Shown here: positions 18,211-18,522 of the stretch, piece by piece
Position numbering within the stretch: the stretch's first letter is position 1
Layout of the letters: each line of letters begins with the position of its first letter
Origin: Trichuris trichiura
Lineage: Eukaryota > Nematoda > Enoplea > Trichinellida > Trichuridae
Length of the DNA stretch: 18,522 nt
Direction of reading: 5' to 3'
Assembly (NCBI GenBank): GCA_037903355.1
Contig: JBAJFE010000051.1
Coordinates: 1 to 18,522, forward strand
Notes under the pieces: generated by a model
What the model saw: only the letters and a program-made list of their open reading frames with translations
Databases searched by the model: none
What the model was told of the DNA's origin: nothing
Made by a program: the position numbers and the translations under genes

Positions 18211-18522
18211 TTATAGTAAAATTATAGGGTTACTTCACGTTAATAAAGTGGCTAAGGGAAGGTATGTGAGTAAAAGCAAATCCCTAAAGGATACAATTAT
18301 ATTGTCATTGAAATTGTTCATATTTCTATTTATATTACACATTATTCAGACTGGATAATATAGTAAGAAAAAAAACATACTTAAACAAATTATAAAGTTT
18401 CAAAATCACACTAAATGCGAAGTAATAAATAAGGTAATTTCTCTTATTATACCAAGAGAAGGTGGTGTACCAGTGTTTAGAAATAAAATAATTATGCTTC
18501 AGTATCATAAGACTGAACATGT
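18211..18522 (-). CDS. nad4: NADH dehydrogenase subunit 4, 3' part cut by window end
   Basis: The last 103 or so codons of nad4, identical to 3857-4168 of the complete gene, including LNTGTPPSLGMMSE and the TAA stop at 18211-18213. The 5' part is missing only because the window ends. Confidence 0.93.

Overview
The window is a linearised animal mitochondrial genome that runs past its own start. It has compact intron-less respiratory-chain genes, two small rRNAs and short tRNAs. TGA must be read as tryptophan and ATA as methionine. AGA/AGG must be serine (for example AGG in the cob segment NLGSFLGL), which is the invertebrate mitochondrial code (table 5). Local gene blocks point to an arthropod: nad4-nad4L-trnT-trnP-nad6-cob, nad5 followed by trnF, trnC-trnY-cox1 and trnD-atp8. 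The heavy rearrangement, small rRNAs and arm-poor tRNAs make a crustacean, perhaps a copepod, my best guess. That identification is inference only.

Layout, one genome unit. A minus-strand block covers about 1180-5360, read right to left: nad4L, nad4, trnR, nad5, trnF, trnM, nad2. Rightward from 5362 nearly everything is on the plus strand: trnT, (trnP minus), nad6, cob, trnS1, rrnS, trnV, rrnL, atp6, cox3, trnS2, trnQ, (trnI and trnG minus), trnD, atp8, nad3. Then comes a short non-coding segment and a tRNA cluster (W minus, N, L1, A, C minus, Y minus), followed by cox1, cox2, trnL2, trnE and nad1. All 13 usual protein genes and both rRNAs are present. I placed 21 of the 22 expected tRNAs; trnH was not found. 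The nad1 stop codon is followed at once by a long pure AT dinucleotide tract, a GC-rich palindrome, a doubtful tRNA-like element and trnK. This is where plus-strand and minus-strand transcription converge.

Positions 14227-18522 repeat positions 1-4168. The proteins encoded in the two copies are identical. The one difference I found is the AT tract, 173 bases in the first copy and 301 in the second. The simplest reading is an untrimmed circular molecule of about 14.23-14.35 kb. Features in the repeated part are therefore listed twice but are probably one locus.

Compared with the ancestral arthropod arrangement, nad1, rrnS, rrnL and trnV are on the same strand as cox1, and nad2 has moved to the opposite strand. 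atp8 is separated from atp6, and trnR occupies the slot between nad5 and nad4 that normally holds trnH. The proteins form complexes I, III, IV and V of oxidative phosphorylation in the inner mitochondrial membrane; the RNAs serve their translation. I see no defence system, mobile element, CRISPR array or other foreign system. What is unusual here is genome architecture.
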